Assembly (NCBI GenBank): GCA_025353905.1 | Contig: JANXNW010000281.1 | Coordinates: 1 to 64,000 of the forward strand | Length of the DNA stretch: 64,000 nucleotides | Direction: 5' to 3' | Origin: Hymenobacter sp. | GTDB lineage: Bacteria; Bacteroidota; Bacteroidia; Cytophagales; Hymenobacteraceae | In this document: positions 53,152-61,745 of the stretch, piece by piece | Layout: each line of letters begins with the position of its first letter | How positions within the stretch are numbered: the first letter of the stretch is position 1 | Translations under genes and position numbers: made by a program | Notes under the pieces: model-generated | Database searches by the model: none | The model's input: the letters and a program-made list of their open reading frames with translations, nothing else | What the model was told of the DNA's origin: nothing

Positions 53152-55824
53152 TCAGCGCCCGTACGTCACCGTCAGGTAGTACAAGCCGCCCACGCCGGGG
53201 CCGCCCAGGTACGAAACGTAGCGCTGGTTGAGCACGTTGCTGGCCCCGAGCTTGAGCCGCACCGCCGTGGCAGCAGGCAGCGCGTAGCTCAGCTGCGCGT
53301 CGAGCGTGCCGTAGGCGGGCACGCTGCCCGTCACGAGGAAGGTCTGGGAAAAGTAGCCGGCCTGACGGTGAAAACTTAGCCCGAAGCCGAGGCCGCGCCA
53401 GGCGTTTTCGTTGGCCAGGCTCAGGTTATACAGCCAGCGGGGCGTGTTGAAGCCGTCTTCCAAACCATCGCCGTTGTCGGCGCGGTCGAGGCGGGCGTAG
53501 GTGGCGTTGGCCCCGGCGAGGTAGCCGCCCGCCAGCTCGTAGCGCAATCCGGCCGAGCCGCCCGAATTACAGACCTGGGTGCGCGAGTTGGTCCAGAGCC
53601 GGTAGCGGGCCTGAGTGGCGCGGGCATTAAGGGCAGTAGCCACGGCATGGAGCGGGCCGGTCAGCGGCACGTAGGCGGCCGGCAACGGGTCGCGGATGGC
53701 AGGCCCACTCGCCCCGCCGGCCCCGCCCGTCGCGTCAATGGGCACGTAGGCTTCGACCTGGGCGATGAAGTCGCGGTAGGTATTGACGTAAAAATCGACG
53801 TCCAGCAGCAACCGCCCGCCCGGCCCGAAAGCCGCCCGGTAGCCCACTTCGAGCGAGCGCACGTACTCCGGCCGCAGGTAAGAGTAAGGGTTCTGGACCA
53901 GCAAATTTTGATTGGCCAGAATGGCGGCCTGCCGCTTCTGAGCGACGGGGCTGGCCGAGTTGTCGGCGTTAATGCCCGCCGTCACGGCCGCGTTGAACGC
54001 GTCGATGCTGCCGCGCAAGTAGCTGTTCTCAAACACACCGCCCGACATCACGACCAGCCCGCCGATGCGCTTGACCTGCCCGCTGTTCACGTTCGAGAAA
54101 CCCTCGAATAAGCTCGGGAAGCGGTAGCCGCTCTGCGCGCTGAGCCGGAAATTCTGCCGCGCCGTGGGCGAGAACACCGCCGTCAGGCGCGGATTGAGCC
54201 GCACGTCGAAATAGTTGTTCTTGTCCACCCGCAGCGTGGCCGTCAGCCGCAGCCGGTCGTGCCAGAGCCGCCCGCCCACCTGCCCGAAGCCGCCGGTTTT
54301 CGAGTAGCTCAGGCGGTCGCTCAGCGGGTCCTGGCCGGGGTTGGGATTGACGAAGTAATTGCCGTCGGGCGCCACGAGGTAGCTGCGGTGGTCGAGGCCG
54401 GCGCGCAGGTCGAGGGCGGCGGGCAGCGCGCGGCCGGCCCGGCGCAGAGCGGCGGCCAGGTCCAGCTGCGTTTCGGCGTGCAGCAGGCGCGCCCGCACCC
54501 GCAGCGCCGCGCCCGCGTCCCAGTTGTTAATGTCCCGCAGCTCGCTCAGCCGCTGCGCAAACGCCTCGGTGCCCGGCTGCAGGCGGCCGGCGTCGGCCAC
54601 CTGGCGGGCGTCTGTCTGGGCCTGGGCCACGGGCTGACCGCCGGCCACGGCCGCGTTCCAGGCGGCGGTGTAGTCGGCATTCCAGCGCGCGTCGGGCTTG
54701 AACGAGCGGTCGAGGTTTTCGCCCATCGAGCGCAGGTTGTACGAGTGCCCGGTATTCTCATCGGTACCGTAAGCGCGGGCCTGCACTACGGGCGTGGTCA
54801 GGCTCAGCGCGTGCTGCTGCAAGCGGTAGCCAGCAAGCTGGAAGCGGTTCGCTCGCTGATACACGTTGTCGAAATCGGCCACTCGATACGTGTAAGCCAA
54901 CTCCACGTCGGGCCGGATGCGGTAGTGCAGCGCCGCGTCGGCCTTGAGCGTGCGCAGACGGTAGTCCACCAAATCGCGCTCGTCGTAGCCGGTGCGCGCC
55001 ACCTGGTACTGCTTGCCGCCGAGCGTGAGCGTCGAGCGGTTCGAGCTTTCATTGCCGTACGAATTAACCGGGTCGCGGGCCGGATTGGCCGCCCCCAGCA
55101 AACCGGTGCTGGCGTTGCCGGCCGGGTTGAGGTCGGTCTGGTCGTTGGCCACCCAGTCGTAGCCGCGCAGGTAAGTGGCGTTGATTTTGAAAGCCAGCCG
55201 ATTGGCCACGAGCACGTTGGCCAGGCGGACGCTCGTTTCCGAATACAGCTTAGCGCCGGTCTGGGCATCGCTCAAGTGGTTCACGCCCGTCTGCTGGCGC
55301 ACGCTCACGCCCTGGGACGCGAACGGGTTGCGGGTCGTGAAGTTGGCCAGCCCGTTCACGGCGTTCAGCCCGTAAAGCGCGGCGGCCGCGCCCGGCACCA
55401 GCTCGACGCTTTGGATATCGAGGTCGCTCGGCCCGAGCGCGTTGCCAATCGGCCCGCCGATGTGCGGGGCCTGGTTGTCCACCCCGTCCACGAGCTGGGC
55501 GAAGCGCACGTTGGTCGTGTTGGCGAAACCCCGCGCGTTAATAACCTTGAAACCCAGGCTGGGCGTGAGAACCTGCACGCCCTTGAGCCCTTCGATAGCG
55601 TCAAAAAACGAAGGTGCGGGCGCGAGCCGCAGGGCGCGCGCGTCGAGTTTCTCAACCGTCACCGGCGAGCGCAAAAAGCCTTCCTCCATCCGCGAGGCGC
55701 TCACCACGACTTCCGTCAGCGCCGAACGCAGCGTGTCGGGCCGGGCCGTGGGCTGGGCCGCGGCCGGAGTCAGGATGAAGGCGACGAGGGCGGCGGTTGG
55801 CCAGGGAAGGAGCGGTGGTTTCAT
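53152..55824 (-). CDS. TonB-dependent outer-membrane receptor
   Basis: An 890-residue receptor from ATG 55824 (MKPPLLPWPTAALVAFILTP, signal peptide ending AAAQ). The TonB-box region may be in ALTEVVVSASRMEEGFLRSP; plug domain ~45-170 (VEKLDARALRLAP, VINARGFANTTNVRFAQLVD, QSVELVPGAAAALYGLNAVN), then a 22-strand-like barrel ending in an aromatic-containing strand (GLYYLTVTYGR). It lacks the carboxypeptidase-regulatory N-terminal domain of SusC-type receptors and no SusD-like gene is next to it, so a siderophore, vitamin or metal complex is more likely than a glycan. The fasciclin gene lies downstream and an MFS transporter diverges upstream. Confidence 0.9.
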   Translation of the reverse strand: MKPPLLPWPTAALVAFILTPAAAQPTARPDTLRSALTEVVVSASRMEEGFLRSPVTVEKLDARALRLAPAPSFFDAIEGLKGVQVLTPSLGFKVINARGFANTTNVRFAQLVDGVDNQAPHIGGPIGNALGPSDLDIQSVELVPGAAAALYGLNAVNGLANFTTRNPFASQGVSVRQQTGVNHLSDAQTGAKLYSETSVRLANVLVANRLAFKINATYLRGYDWVANDQTDLNPAGNASTGLLGAANPARDPVNSYGNESSNRSTLTLGGKQYQVARTGYDERDLVDYRLRTLKADAALHYRIRPDVELAYTYRVADFDNVYQRANRFQLAGYRLQQHALSLTTPVVQARAYGTDENTGHSYNLRSMGENLDRSFKPDARWNADYTAAWNAAVAGGQPVAQAQTDARQVADAGRLQPGTEAFAQRLSELRDINNWDAGAALRVRARLLHAETQLDLAAALRRAGRALPAALDLRAGLDHRSYLVAPDGNYFVNPNPGQDPLSDRLSYSKTGGFGQVGGRLWHDRLRLTATLRVDKNNYFDVRLNPRLTAVFSPTARQNFRLSAQSGYRFPSLFEGFSNVNSGQVKRIGGLVVMSGGVFENSYLRGSIDAFNAAVTAGINADNSASPVAQKRQAAILANQNLLVQNPYSYLRPEYVRSLEVGYRAAFGPGGRLLLDVDFYVNTYRDFIAQVEAYVPIDATGGAGGASGPAIRDPLPAAYVPLTGPLHAVATALNARATQARYRLWTNSRTQVCNSGGSAGLRYELAGGYLAGANATYARLDRADNGDGLEDGFNTPRWLYNLSLANENAWRGLGFGLSFHRQAGYFSQTFLVTGSVPAYGTLDAQLSYALPAATAVRLKLGASNVLNQRYVSYLGGPGVGGLYYLTVTYGR

Positions 55825-55871
55825 AGTTGATGTGGCGGGCGGTTGTGGGTGCGGCCGTTCAGGTGCGTACC

Positions 55872-56018
55872 TCAACCCCCTAGCCCCCCTCTCCCGTGGA
55901 GAGGAAGGAACTAACCCTAGTTCTAGTCTTTAGACCAGGTAAGTTTGATTTAGAGCTAAAACTAAGGCTAGTCCCCCCCCTCTCCACGGGAGAGGGGGGC
56001 TAGGCCCCAAAGGGGTCC
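55872..56018. repeat. Long inverted repeat between divergent TonB receptor and MFS genes
   Basis: Left arm AACCCCCTAGCCCCCCTCTC, CCGTGGAGAGG (55874-55902), right arm CCTCTCCACGGGAGAGG, GGGCTAGG (55978-56004), near perfect. Between are words CTAACCCTAG, TTCTAGTC and GCTAAAACTAAGGC. Confidence 0.93.
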
Positions 56019-56102
56019 CGTGAGGTGAACGAGCGACGAGCCACACCAGGACAGTGAAGGTTCATCGCGCAAATCTGTCCGCCCGCCCCTACCCGCCCCG
56101 GC

Positions 56103-56110
56103 TACCTTTG
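56103..56110 (+). promoter_or_regulatory. Candidate -7 element of the MFS gene
   Basis: TACCTTTG, 21 nt before the ATG at 56132; -33 element not clear. Would give a leader of only about 15 nt. Confidence 0.45.
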
Positions 56111-56131
56111 CCCGCCCTGCCGCCACCCCCG

Positions 56132-57502
56132 ATGCCCGACCCGACTACTCTGCTTTCCACTTCCCGCCCCGACCCCTACGCCGCGCTGCGAATCCCCGAT
56201 TTCCGGCGGCTGCTCACGGCCCGGGTGCTTTTCACCACCGCCACCCAGATTCAGGGCGTCGTCGTGAGTTGGCAGATTTTTCAGCTCACCGGCGACCCGC
56301 TCGCCCTGGGCCTCATCGGGCTGGCCGAGGCCATCCCGAGCATCGGCGTTTCGCTCTACGCCGGGCACGTGGCCGACGCGGTGCGCCGCAAGCGCATCAT
56401 CGTGCCGGCCGTGGCCGTGCTGTTTGCGTGCGCGCTGGCTTTGTGCTGGCTGGCGCTGCCGGCCCAGGCGGCCGTGCTCAGCGGCGGCAAGCTGCAGGTC
56501 GCGGCCCTGCACGCCACGCTGGTCTGGCCGCTGTATCTGGTCCTGTTCGTGAGCGGCATCGCGCGCGGGTTTCTGGGGCCGGCGCTGTTCTCGTTCATGC
56601 CCCAGCTCTTGCCCGACCGTGCGCTGCTGCCCAACGCCATCACCTGGAACTCCAGTTCCTGGCAGGCGGCTTCGGTGCTGGGGCCGGCGGCGGGCGGGCT
56701 GCTGCTGCTGGCGAGGCCCGCGTTTTTGGCGGACCACGGGCTGGCGGTGGTCGCCGACTGGGGCCGGCAGTTCGGTATTGTGCTGGCCTACGGCGTGGAC
56801 GTGCTGCTCGAAGGGCTGGCGCTGCTGCTCTTCATCAGCATTGCCAGCCGGGCGCTGCCGGCCCGCGCCGACGGCGAGGCGCGCCTGGCGCTGGGCGCGA
56901 GCATTGCCAGCGGCATTCGCTTCATTTTCAGCAACCAAATTGTGCTGGCCGCGCTCTCGCTCGATATGTTCGCCGTGCTCTTCGGCGGGGCAGTGGCGCT
57001 GCTGCCTTTTTTCGCCGACCACGTGCTGCAGGCAGGCCCCGACGCGTTCGGCTACCTGCGGGCCGCGCCCTCGGTGGGGTCGGTGGCGATGGCCGTCTGG
57101 CTCACGTTCGTGCCGTTGCGGCGCGGGGCTGGCCGCAAGCTGCTCTGGGCCGTGGCCGGCTTCGGGCTGGCCACCATCGCTTTCGCGCTCTCGCGCAACC
57201 TCTACCTGTCGCTGTTTCTGCTGTTTCTCACCGGCGTGTTCGACTCGGTGTCCGTCATCGTGCGCTCGACGCTGATTCACACTTACACCCCCGAGCACAT
57301 GAAAGGCCGGGTGTCGGCGGTGAACAACATCTTCATCGGCAGCAGCAACGAAATCGGGGCCTTCGAGAGCGGAGCGGCGGCCAAGCTCTTGGGTACGGTG
57401 CCGAGCGTCGTGTTCGGCGGGCTGATGACGCTGGCCGTGGTGGGCTTCACCGCCTGGCGGGCCGATAAGCTGCGCGGGCTGGAGATGGGGGCGGGGAAGT
57501 AG
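56132..57502 (+). CDS. MFS transporter (EntS-like exporter family)
   Basis: A 456-residue protein from ATG 56132 (MPDPTTLLSTSRPDPYAALR); the frame upstream to 56054 crosses no gene feature. About 12 membrane segments and the typical N-terminal PDFRRLLTARVLFTTATQIQ, VVSWQIFQLTGDPLALGLIG, and the loop ADAVRRKRIIVPA between helices 2 and 3. The C-terminal part YTPEHMKGRVSAVNNIFIGS is a signature of EntS/MFS_3-type exporters (enterobactin exporter and drug exporters). Substrate unknown. Its divergent neighbour is a TonB receptor, so a siderophore-related function is possible but is only a neighbourhood guess. Confidence 0.9.
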   Translation: MPDPTTLLSTSRPDPYAALRIPDFRRLLTARVLFTTATQIQGVVVSWQIFQLTGDPLALGLIGLAEAIPSIGVSLYAGHVADAVRRKRIIVPAVAVLFACALALCWLALPAQAAVLSGGKLQVAALHATLVWPLYLVLFVSGIARGFLGPALFSFMPQLLPDRALLPNAITWNSSSWQAASVLGPAAGGLLLLARPAFLADHGLAVVADWGRQFGIVLAYGVDVLLEGLALLLFISIASRALPARADGEARLALGASIASGIRFIFSNQIVLAALSLDMFAVLFGGAVALLPFFADHVLQAGPDAFGYLRAAPSVGSVAMAVWLTFVPLRRGAGRKLLWAVAGFGLATIAFALSRNLYLSLFLLFLTGVFDSVSVIVRSTLIHTYTPEHMKGRVSAVNNIFIGSSNEIGAFESGAAAKLLGTVPSVVFGGLMTLAVVGFTAWRADKLRGLEMGAGK

Positions 57503-57542
57503 GGGATGGCGTCAGGGGTGGGCGGCTGGGGCCGGAAGCACC

Positions 57543-57613
57543 CTGACCTTCCGGCCGGCCACCGGCTTCGTGCGTTCGACCTGCGCGAGCTGACCTTCCG
57601 GCCGGCCGCCGGC
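57543..57613. repeat. Direct repeat downstream of the MFS gene
   Basis: CTGACCTTCCGGCCGGCC plus RCCGGC occurs at 57543-57566 and 57590-57613, with one difference. Confidence 0.8.
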
Positions 57614-57739
57614 ACCAGCGCCGCCAGCCAGCCCTTGCGCCTCCCGAAGGCATAGGGTCTGAGTTCGACCCTCGATGAAAAATCTTGTCCCAGTCGGGAG
57701 AAGGTTTTTTAGTAATCGACGAAGGGTGGCCGGCCCGCC

Positions 57740-57747
57740 TAGCTTTG
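57740..57747 (+). promoter_or_regulatory. -7 element directly before the ECF sigma factor gene
   Basis: TAGCTTTG ends five bases before GTG 57753, so the message would be leaderless or start just at the GTG. No -33 element recognised. Confidence 0.4.
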
Positions 57748-57752
57748 CGCGC

Positions 57753-58337
57753 GTGAACGCCGACCTCGCCCTCGACGCCCGCCTGGCCGCGCTGCGCCGC
57801 ACTGATGAGGCGGCCTGGATGGAGCTGCTCTTCAGCAGCTTCTACGAGCCGCTGGGGCGGGTTATTTTTCGCGTCGTGCCCGACCGCGCCGTGGTGCAGG
57901 ACCTGTTGCAGGACGTGCTGCTGCGGGTTTTGGAAGGCCGCCAGCAGCTGCCCGAAGTGGGTAGCTACCGCGCCTACCTGACCCGCGCCGCCCTCAACGC
58001 GGCCCTGCGCTACGCCGAGCGCGGCCGGCGGCAGGTGGCTTGGGACGAGGCCCCGCCCGCCGCCATCGCCGTGCCCGCCCCGGCCGCCGACGACCCGCTC
58101 GCCGCCCTGCATCAGCACGAAACCCAGCTCGCCGTGGCCGCCGCCCTGGCCCGGCTGTCGCCCCAGGCCCGCACCGTGTTCGAGCTGAGCCGCTACCAGG
58201 ACCTGAGCTACCAGCAAATCGCCGAGCAGCTCGGCCTCAGCCCCAAAACGGTGGAAAACCACCTGGGCAAAGCGCTGAAGACACTGCGGCGGGAGTTGGC
58301 AGGCGTGTTGCGGAATCTGTATTCGGTGCTGTGGTAG
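57753..58337 (+). CDS. ECF-type RNA polymerase sigma factor
   Basis: A 194-residue protein from GTG 57753; the upstream frame to 57675 would cross the -7 element. Region 2 (about 20-85: WMELLFSSFYEPLGRVIFRV, VVQDLLQDVLLRVLEGRQQL) and region 4 (about 128-180: LARLSPQARTVFELSRYQDL, YQQIAEQLGLSPKTVENHLG) have the expected ECF layout without region 3. It heads a module: TonB receptor, DUF4249 lipoprotein, FecR anti-sigma and an STN-domain protein. In Bacteroidota such sigma factors are held inactive by FecR and released when the receptor binds its ligand, activating the receptor genes. Confidence 0.9.
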   Translation: MNADLALDARLAALRRTDEAAWMELLFSSFYEPLGRVIFRVVPDRAVVQDLLQDVLLRVLEGRQQLPEVGSYRAYLTRAALNAALRYAERGRRQVAWDEAPPAAIAVPAPAADDPLAALHQHETQLAVAAALARLSPQARTVFELSRYQDLSYQQIAEQLGLSPKTVENHLGKALKTLRRELAGVLRNLYSVLW

Positions 58338-58433
58338 CTCGCCACGCGCGGCGAGCTGCAAAATAACTTCTCCCCCGACTGGGGGTCCCGCCCGCCGAGC
58401 GTGTCTTAAGCGCAAACCCGCTTTGTCCCGCTT

Positions 58434-60815
58434 ATGCGTCCTCTCCCGTCCTGCTTACTTCTCGCCGCGCTCTGGCTCGCCGGGCTGACCCCGACCGCCG
58501 TCCGCGCCCAAACCCAGCCAGCCGCGCTGGCGGCCACCGTTACGCTCAGCGGCTACCTGCGCGATGCCGCTACGGGCGAGCCGCTCATCGGGGCGACGGT
58601 GTTCGAGAAACGCCTGAAGCTGGGGGCCACGGCCGACGAGCGAGGGTTTTTCAGCTTGGCGCTGCCGCGCGGCGCGCACGTCATCACGTACTCGTTCGTG
58701 GGCTACGCCCCGCGCGAGGAGCGGCTGACGCTGAGCGTCAATCAGGAGCGGCAGGTGCGGCTGAGCAGCGCCGGGGTGCAAACGGGCGAGGTGCTCGTGA
58801 CCGGCAGCCGGGCTGCGGCGAACGTGCAAGGCACCCAGATGGGGGTCAATCAGCTCGATATGAAAGCCATCAAGCTCGTGCCGGCTTTGCTGGGCGAGGT
58901 AGACGTGGTGCGCACGATTCAGCTACTGCCGGGCATCAGCACGGTGGGGGAGGGCGCGACGGGCTTCAACGTACGCGGCGGCAACATCGACCAGAACCTG
59001 GTGCTGCTCGACGACGCGCCGATTTACAACTCCTCTCATTTGTTCGGCTTCTTTTCGGTGTTCAACCCCGATGCGGTAAAGGATTTGACGCTGGTCAAGG
59101 GCGGCATTCCGGCCAGCTACGGCGGGCGGTTATCGTCGGTGCTCGACGTGCGGATGCGGGCCGGCAACCCCGACTCGCTGGCCGTGAGCGGCGGGCTGGG
59201 GCTGGTCTCGTCGCGCCTGGCAGTGGAGGTGCCCCTTATCAAAAACAAGCTCACCGTATTGGCGGCCGCGCGTCGCTCCTACGCGGACTTATTTTTAAAA
59301 GCGGTGCCGTCGCAAAAGGACAACGTGGCCAATTTTTCGGACCTGAGCGTGAAGCTCCACTACCGGCTCGGCGCGCGCGACCAGCTGGCGCTGACCGGCT
59401 ACCGGGGGCGCGACGTGTTCAACTTCGGCCAGGAATTCCAGACCAACTACGGCAACGCCACGGGCACGCTGCGCTACACCCGCACCGGCGAGCGCCTGAC
59501 GCTGCACCTGACGGCCCTGAGTGCGCGCTACGACACCGGGCTGGGCACGCCGGGCGGCGGGCAGGCGTTCCGCTACGCCACCACCATCCAGAACTACACC
59601 GCCAAGGCCGACCTCGGCTACCAGCTCGGGCCGCGCAGCCACCTGGGCGCGGGCGCGGCCAGCACCTGGTACGAAGTCGCGCCCGGCCAGCTCACCCCGC
59701 TCAGCGCCAATTCCATCTACCGGCCGCTGGCCGTGCCGACTCAGCGCGGCCGCGAGCTGGCCGCCTACCTCGACCACGAGCTGGACCTGACGCCGGCCCT
59801 GTCGGTGCGCTACGGGCTGCGAGTCAGCGCGTTTCAGTACCTGGGCGCGGCCACCGTGCGCGACTACGCCGGCCCCGACGGGGTGGAGAAAACGCCCGTC
59901 GGCACCTCCCGCGCCTACGCGGCGGGCGCGGTCGTGGCCAACTACCCCAACCTGGAGCCGCGCCTCTCGGTGCGCCTGGGCCTGAGCGAAACCAGCTCGC
60001 TCAAGGCCAGCTACAACCGCATGGCCCAGTACCTGCATTTGCTCTCGAACACGACCGCTGCCTCGCCCTTCGACTCGTGGACGCTGAGCACGGCCAACGT
60101 GCGCCCCGAGCGGGCCGACCAGCTGGCGCTGGGCTACTTCCGCAATTTTCAAAACAACGCCTACGAGGCCAGCGTGGAGGTGTTCGGCAAACGCCTGACC
60201 AACCAGATTGACTTCGTGGACGGGGCCAACCTGCTGCTCAATCAGGACCTGGAGGGCTCCCTGCTCTACGGCCGGGGCCGGGCCTACGGGGCCGAGCTGT
60301 ACGTGCGCAAAAACACCGGCCGCCTCACCGGCTGGCTGGCCTACACGCTGAGCCACAGCGAGCGGCAGATTGCGGGCATCAACAACGGCCGGTGGTACGA
60401 CACGAAATTCGACAAGCGCAACGTGCTGGCCGTGGTCGGTATTTACCAGCTCAGCGCGCGCTGGTCGCTGTCGGGCACGTTCAACTACAGCACCGGCGTG
60501 GCCGCCACCGTGCCCGACGCGCGCTTCGTGTATCAGGGCCTGGTGGTGCCCAACCTGACCGACAACGCCCGCAACAACTACCGGGTGCCGGCCTACCACC
60601 GCCTCGACCTGGCCGCCACCCTGCAAGGCCGTCGCCGGCCGGGCGCGCGCTTCAGCAGCAGCTGGGTTTTCAGCGTCTATAACCTCTACGCCCGGCGCAA
60701 CGCCTACAGCATTTACTTCCGCCAGAGCGAGAAGGACCCCGGCCAGACCGAGGCCGTGCGGCTGAGCATCCTGGGTTCGGTACTGCCTTCGGTGACGTAT
60801 AACTTTAATTTTTAA
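58434..60815 (+). CDS. TonB-dependent receptor with carboxypeptidase-regulatory N-terminal domain
   Basis: A 793-residue receptor, signal peptide ~1-25 (ending RAQT). Residues ~36-105 form the carboxypeptidase-D-like domain (LSGYLRDAATGEPLIGATVF, HVITYSFVGYAPREERLTL), then a plug (about 115-235: GEVLVTGSRAAANVQGTQMG, VRTIQLLPGISTVGEGATGF, NVRGGNIDQNLVLLDDAPIY) and a beta-barrel to the C-terminus (SVTYNFNF). This is the receptor subtype that pairs with DUF4249 lipoproteins rather than SusD, as in the next gene. It lacks an STN domain of its own; one is present instead in the protein encoded at 62924. Ligand unknown. Confidence 0.92.
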   Translation: MRPLPSCLLLAALWLAGLTPTAVRAQTQPAALAATVTLSGYLRDAATGEPLIGATVFEKRLKLGATADERGFFSLALPRGAHVITYSFVGYAPREERLTLSVNQERQVRLSSAGVQTGEVLVTGSRAAANVQGTQMGVNQLDMKAIKLVPALLGEVDVVRTIQLLPGISTVGEGATGFNVRGGNIDQNLVLLDDAPIYNSSHLFGFFSVFNPDAVKDLTLVKGGIPASYGGRLSSVLDVRMRAGNPDSLAVSGGLGLVSSRLAVEVPLIKNKLTVLAAARRSYADLFLKAVPSQKDNVANFSDLSVKLHYRLGARDQLALTGYRGRDVFNFGQEFQTNYGNATGTLRYTRTGERLTLHLTALSARYDTGLGTPGGGQAFRYATTIQNYTAKADLGYQLGPRSHLGAGAASTWYEVAPGQLTPLSANSIYRPLAVPTQRGRELAAYLDHELDLTPALSVRYGLRVSAFQYLGAATVRDYAGPDGVEKTPVGTSRAYAAGAVVANYPNLEPRLSVRLGLSETSSLKASYNRMAQYLHLLSNTTAASPFDSWTLSTANVRPERADQLALGYFRNFQNNAYEASVEVFGKRLTNQIDFVDGANLLLNQDLEGSLLYGRGRAYGAELYVRKNTGRLTGWLAYTLSHSERQIAGINNGRWYDTKFDKRNVLAVVGIYQLSARWSLSGTFNYSTGVAATVPDARFVYQGLVVPNLTDNARNNYRVPAYHRLDLAATLQGRRRPGARFSSSWVFSVYNLYARRNAYSIYFRQSEKDPGQTEAVRLSILGSVLPSVTYNFNF

Positions 60816-60869
60816 TGAACTGCTTTGGCGCGGCCCAGCAACGGCACCTCACCCCAACCAACCCTCCCC

Positions 60870-61685
60870 ATGCTACTACGCCCCCTCGCCGCCCTGACGC
60901 TGCTGCTGCTGACCAGCTGCACCGATGTCATCAAACTCGACCTGCCCCAGGGCCAGCCGCTGCTGGCCGTGGACGGGGCCATCACCGACCAGCCCGGTCC
61001 TTACGTAGTGCGCCTGAGCCGCACCGCGCCTTACTTCAACCCCGCCGCGCTGCCCCGCGTGACGGGGGCCGTGCTTACGCTCACCGACAACCAGGGCGGG
61101 CGCGAAACCCTGCGCGAGCGCGGCCCCGGCGAGTACGTTATCAGCCAGTTGCGCGGGCGCGTCGGCGGGCAGTACGTGCTCACCATTCAGGCCGATGGGC
61201 AGACGTATCGGGCCCAGACTGAAATCCGGCGCACGATGAGCATTGACTCGCTGGGTCGCCGCTACATCCCCGAAACGACGCTGCTTGACAGCGTGGGCTA
61301 CCAAGTGAGCTACCACGGCCAGGAGCTGCCCGGCGCGGGCGACTACTACCGCTTCAAAGTCTATCGCAACGGCCGGCTCTGGAACCGGCCGCTCGACCTG
61401 TTCGTGTCGTCGGACGAGCTGGTGGACGGCAATTACCTGAGCTTCCTTTTCCGCGACCATTCCTACCCAAAAGGCACGCGGGTGCGGGTCGAAATCAACT
61501 CGCTGCCGAAAGACTACTTCACCTTCCTGACCAACCTGCAAACCCAGCTCAACAACGCCGGCCTCTTCGCCGCGCCCCCGGCCAACGTGGGTACCAACGT
61601 GCTGAACACGAGCGGCGGCGGTCCGGCGGCGGTAGGTTACTTTGCGGGCTACACCGTGCGGGCTGATTCGCTGGTGATGAAATAG
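60870..61685 (+). CDS. DUF4249 lipoprotein
   Basis: A 271-residue protein from ATG 60870; signal peptide with lipobox LLLLTSC (Cys ~16). The mature protein begins TDVIKLDLPQGQPLLAVDGA ITDQPGPYVVRLSRT, which is the DUF4249 pattern (lipoproteins with an Ig-like N-terminal domain), and ends in the family's TVRADSLVMK region. Genes for DUF4249 proteins regularly follow TonB receptors of this type and are thought to be surface-exposed partners, as SusD is for SusC. The gene lies 54 nt after the receptor stop. Confidence 0.85.
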   Translation: MLLRPLAALTLLLLTSCTDVIKLDLPQGQPLLAVDGAITDQPGPYVVRLSRTAPYFNPAALPRVTGAVLTLTDNQGGRETLRERGPGEYVISQLRGRVGGQYVLTIQADGQTYRAQTEIRRTMSIDSLGRRYIPETTLLDSVGYQVSYHGQELPGAGDYYRFKVYRNGRLWNRPLDLFVSSDELVDGNYLSFLFRDHSYPKGTRVRVEINSLPKDYFTFLTNLQTQLNNAGLFAAPPANVGTNVLNTSGGGPAAVGYFAGYTVRADSLVMK

Positions 61686-61699
61686 GAGTCAAAAATCAG

Positions 61700-61745
61700 C
61701 TAAGAATTAATTGCTCGTTGCTCATTGAGAATTGTTCATTGACAG
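61700..61745. repeat. Single-armed word repeat before the FecR gene
   Basis: AATTGCTCGTTGCTCATTG and AGAATTGTTCATTG words, same vocabulary as 14.4, 24.4 and 46.1 kb, without a complementary arm. It abuts the FecR start codon. Confidence 0.75.

Noticed and set aside
54259-55830. 523-codon plus-strand frame opposite the TonB receptor
   Set aside because: Shadow frame; the minus-strand receptor has signal peptide, plug and barrel.
57503-57752. Possible small gene between the MFS transporter and the sigma factor
   Set aside because: Frames here translate the CTGACCTTCCGGCCGG direct repeat into Pro/Arg/Gly-rich peptides without conserved features.
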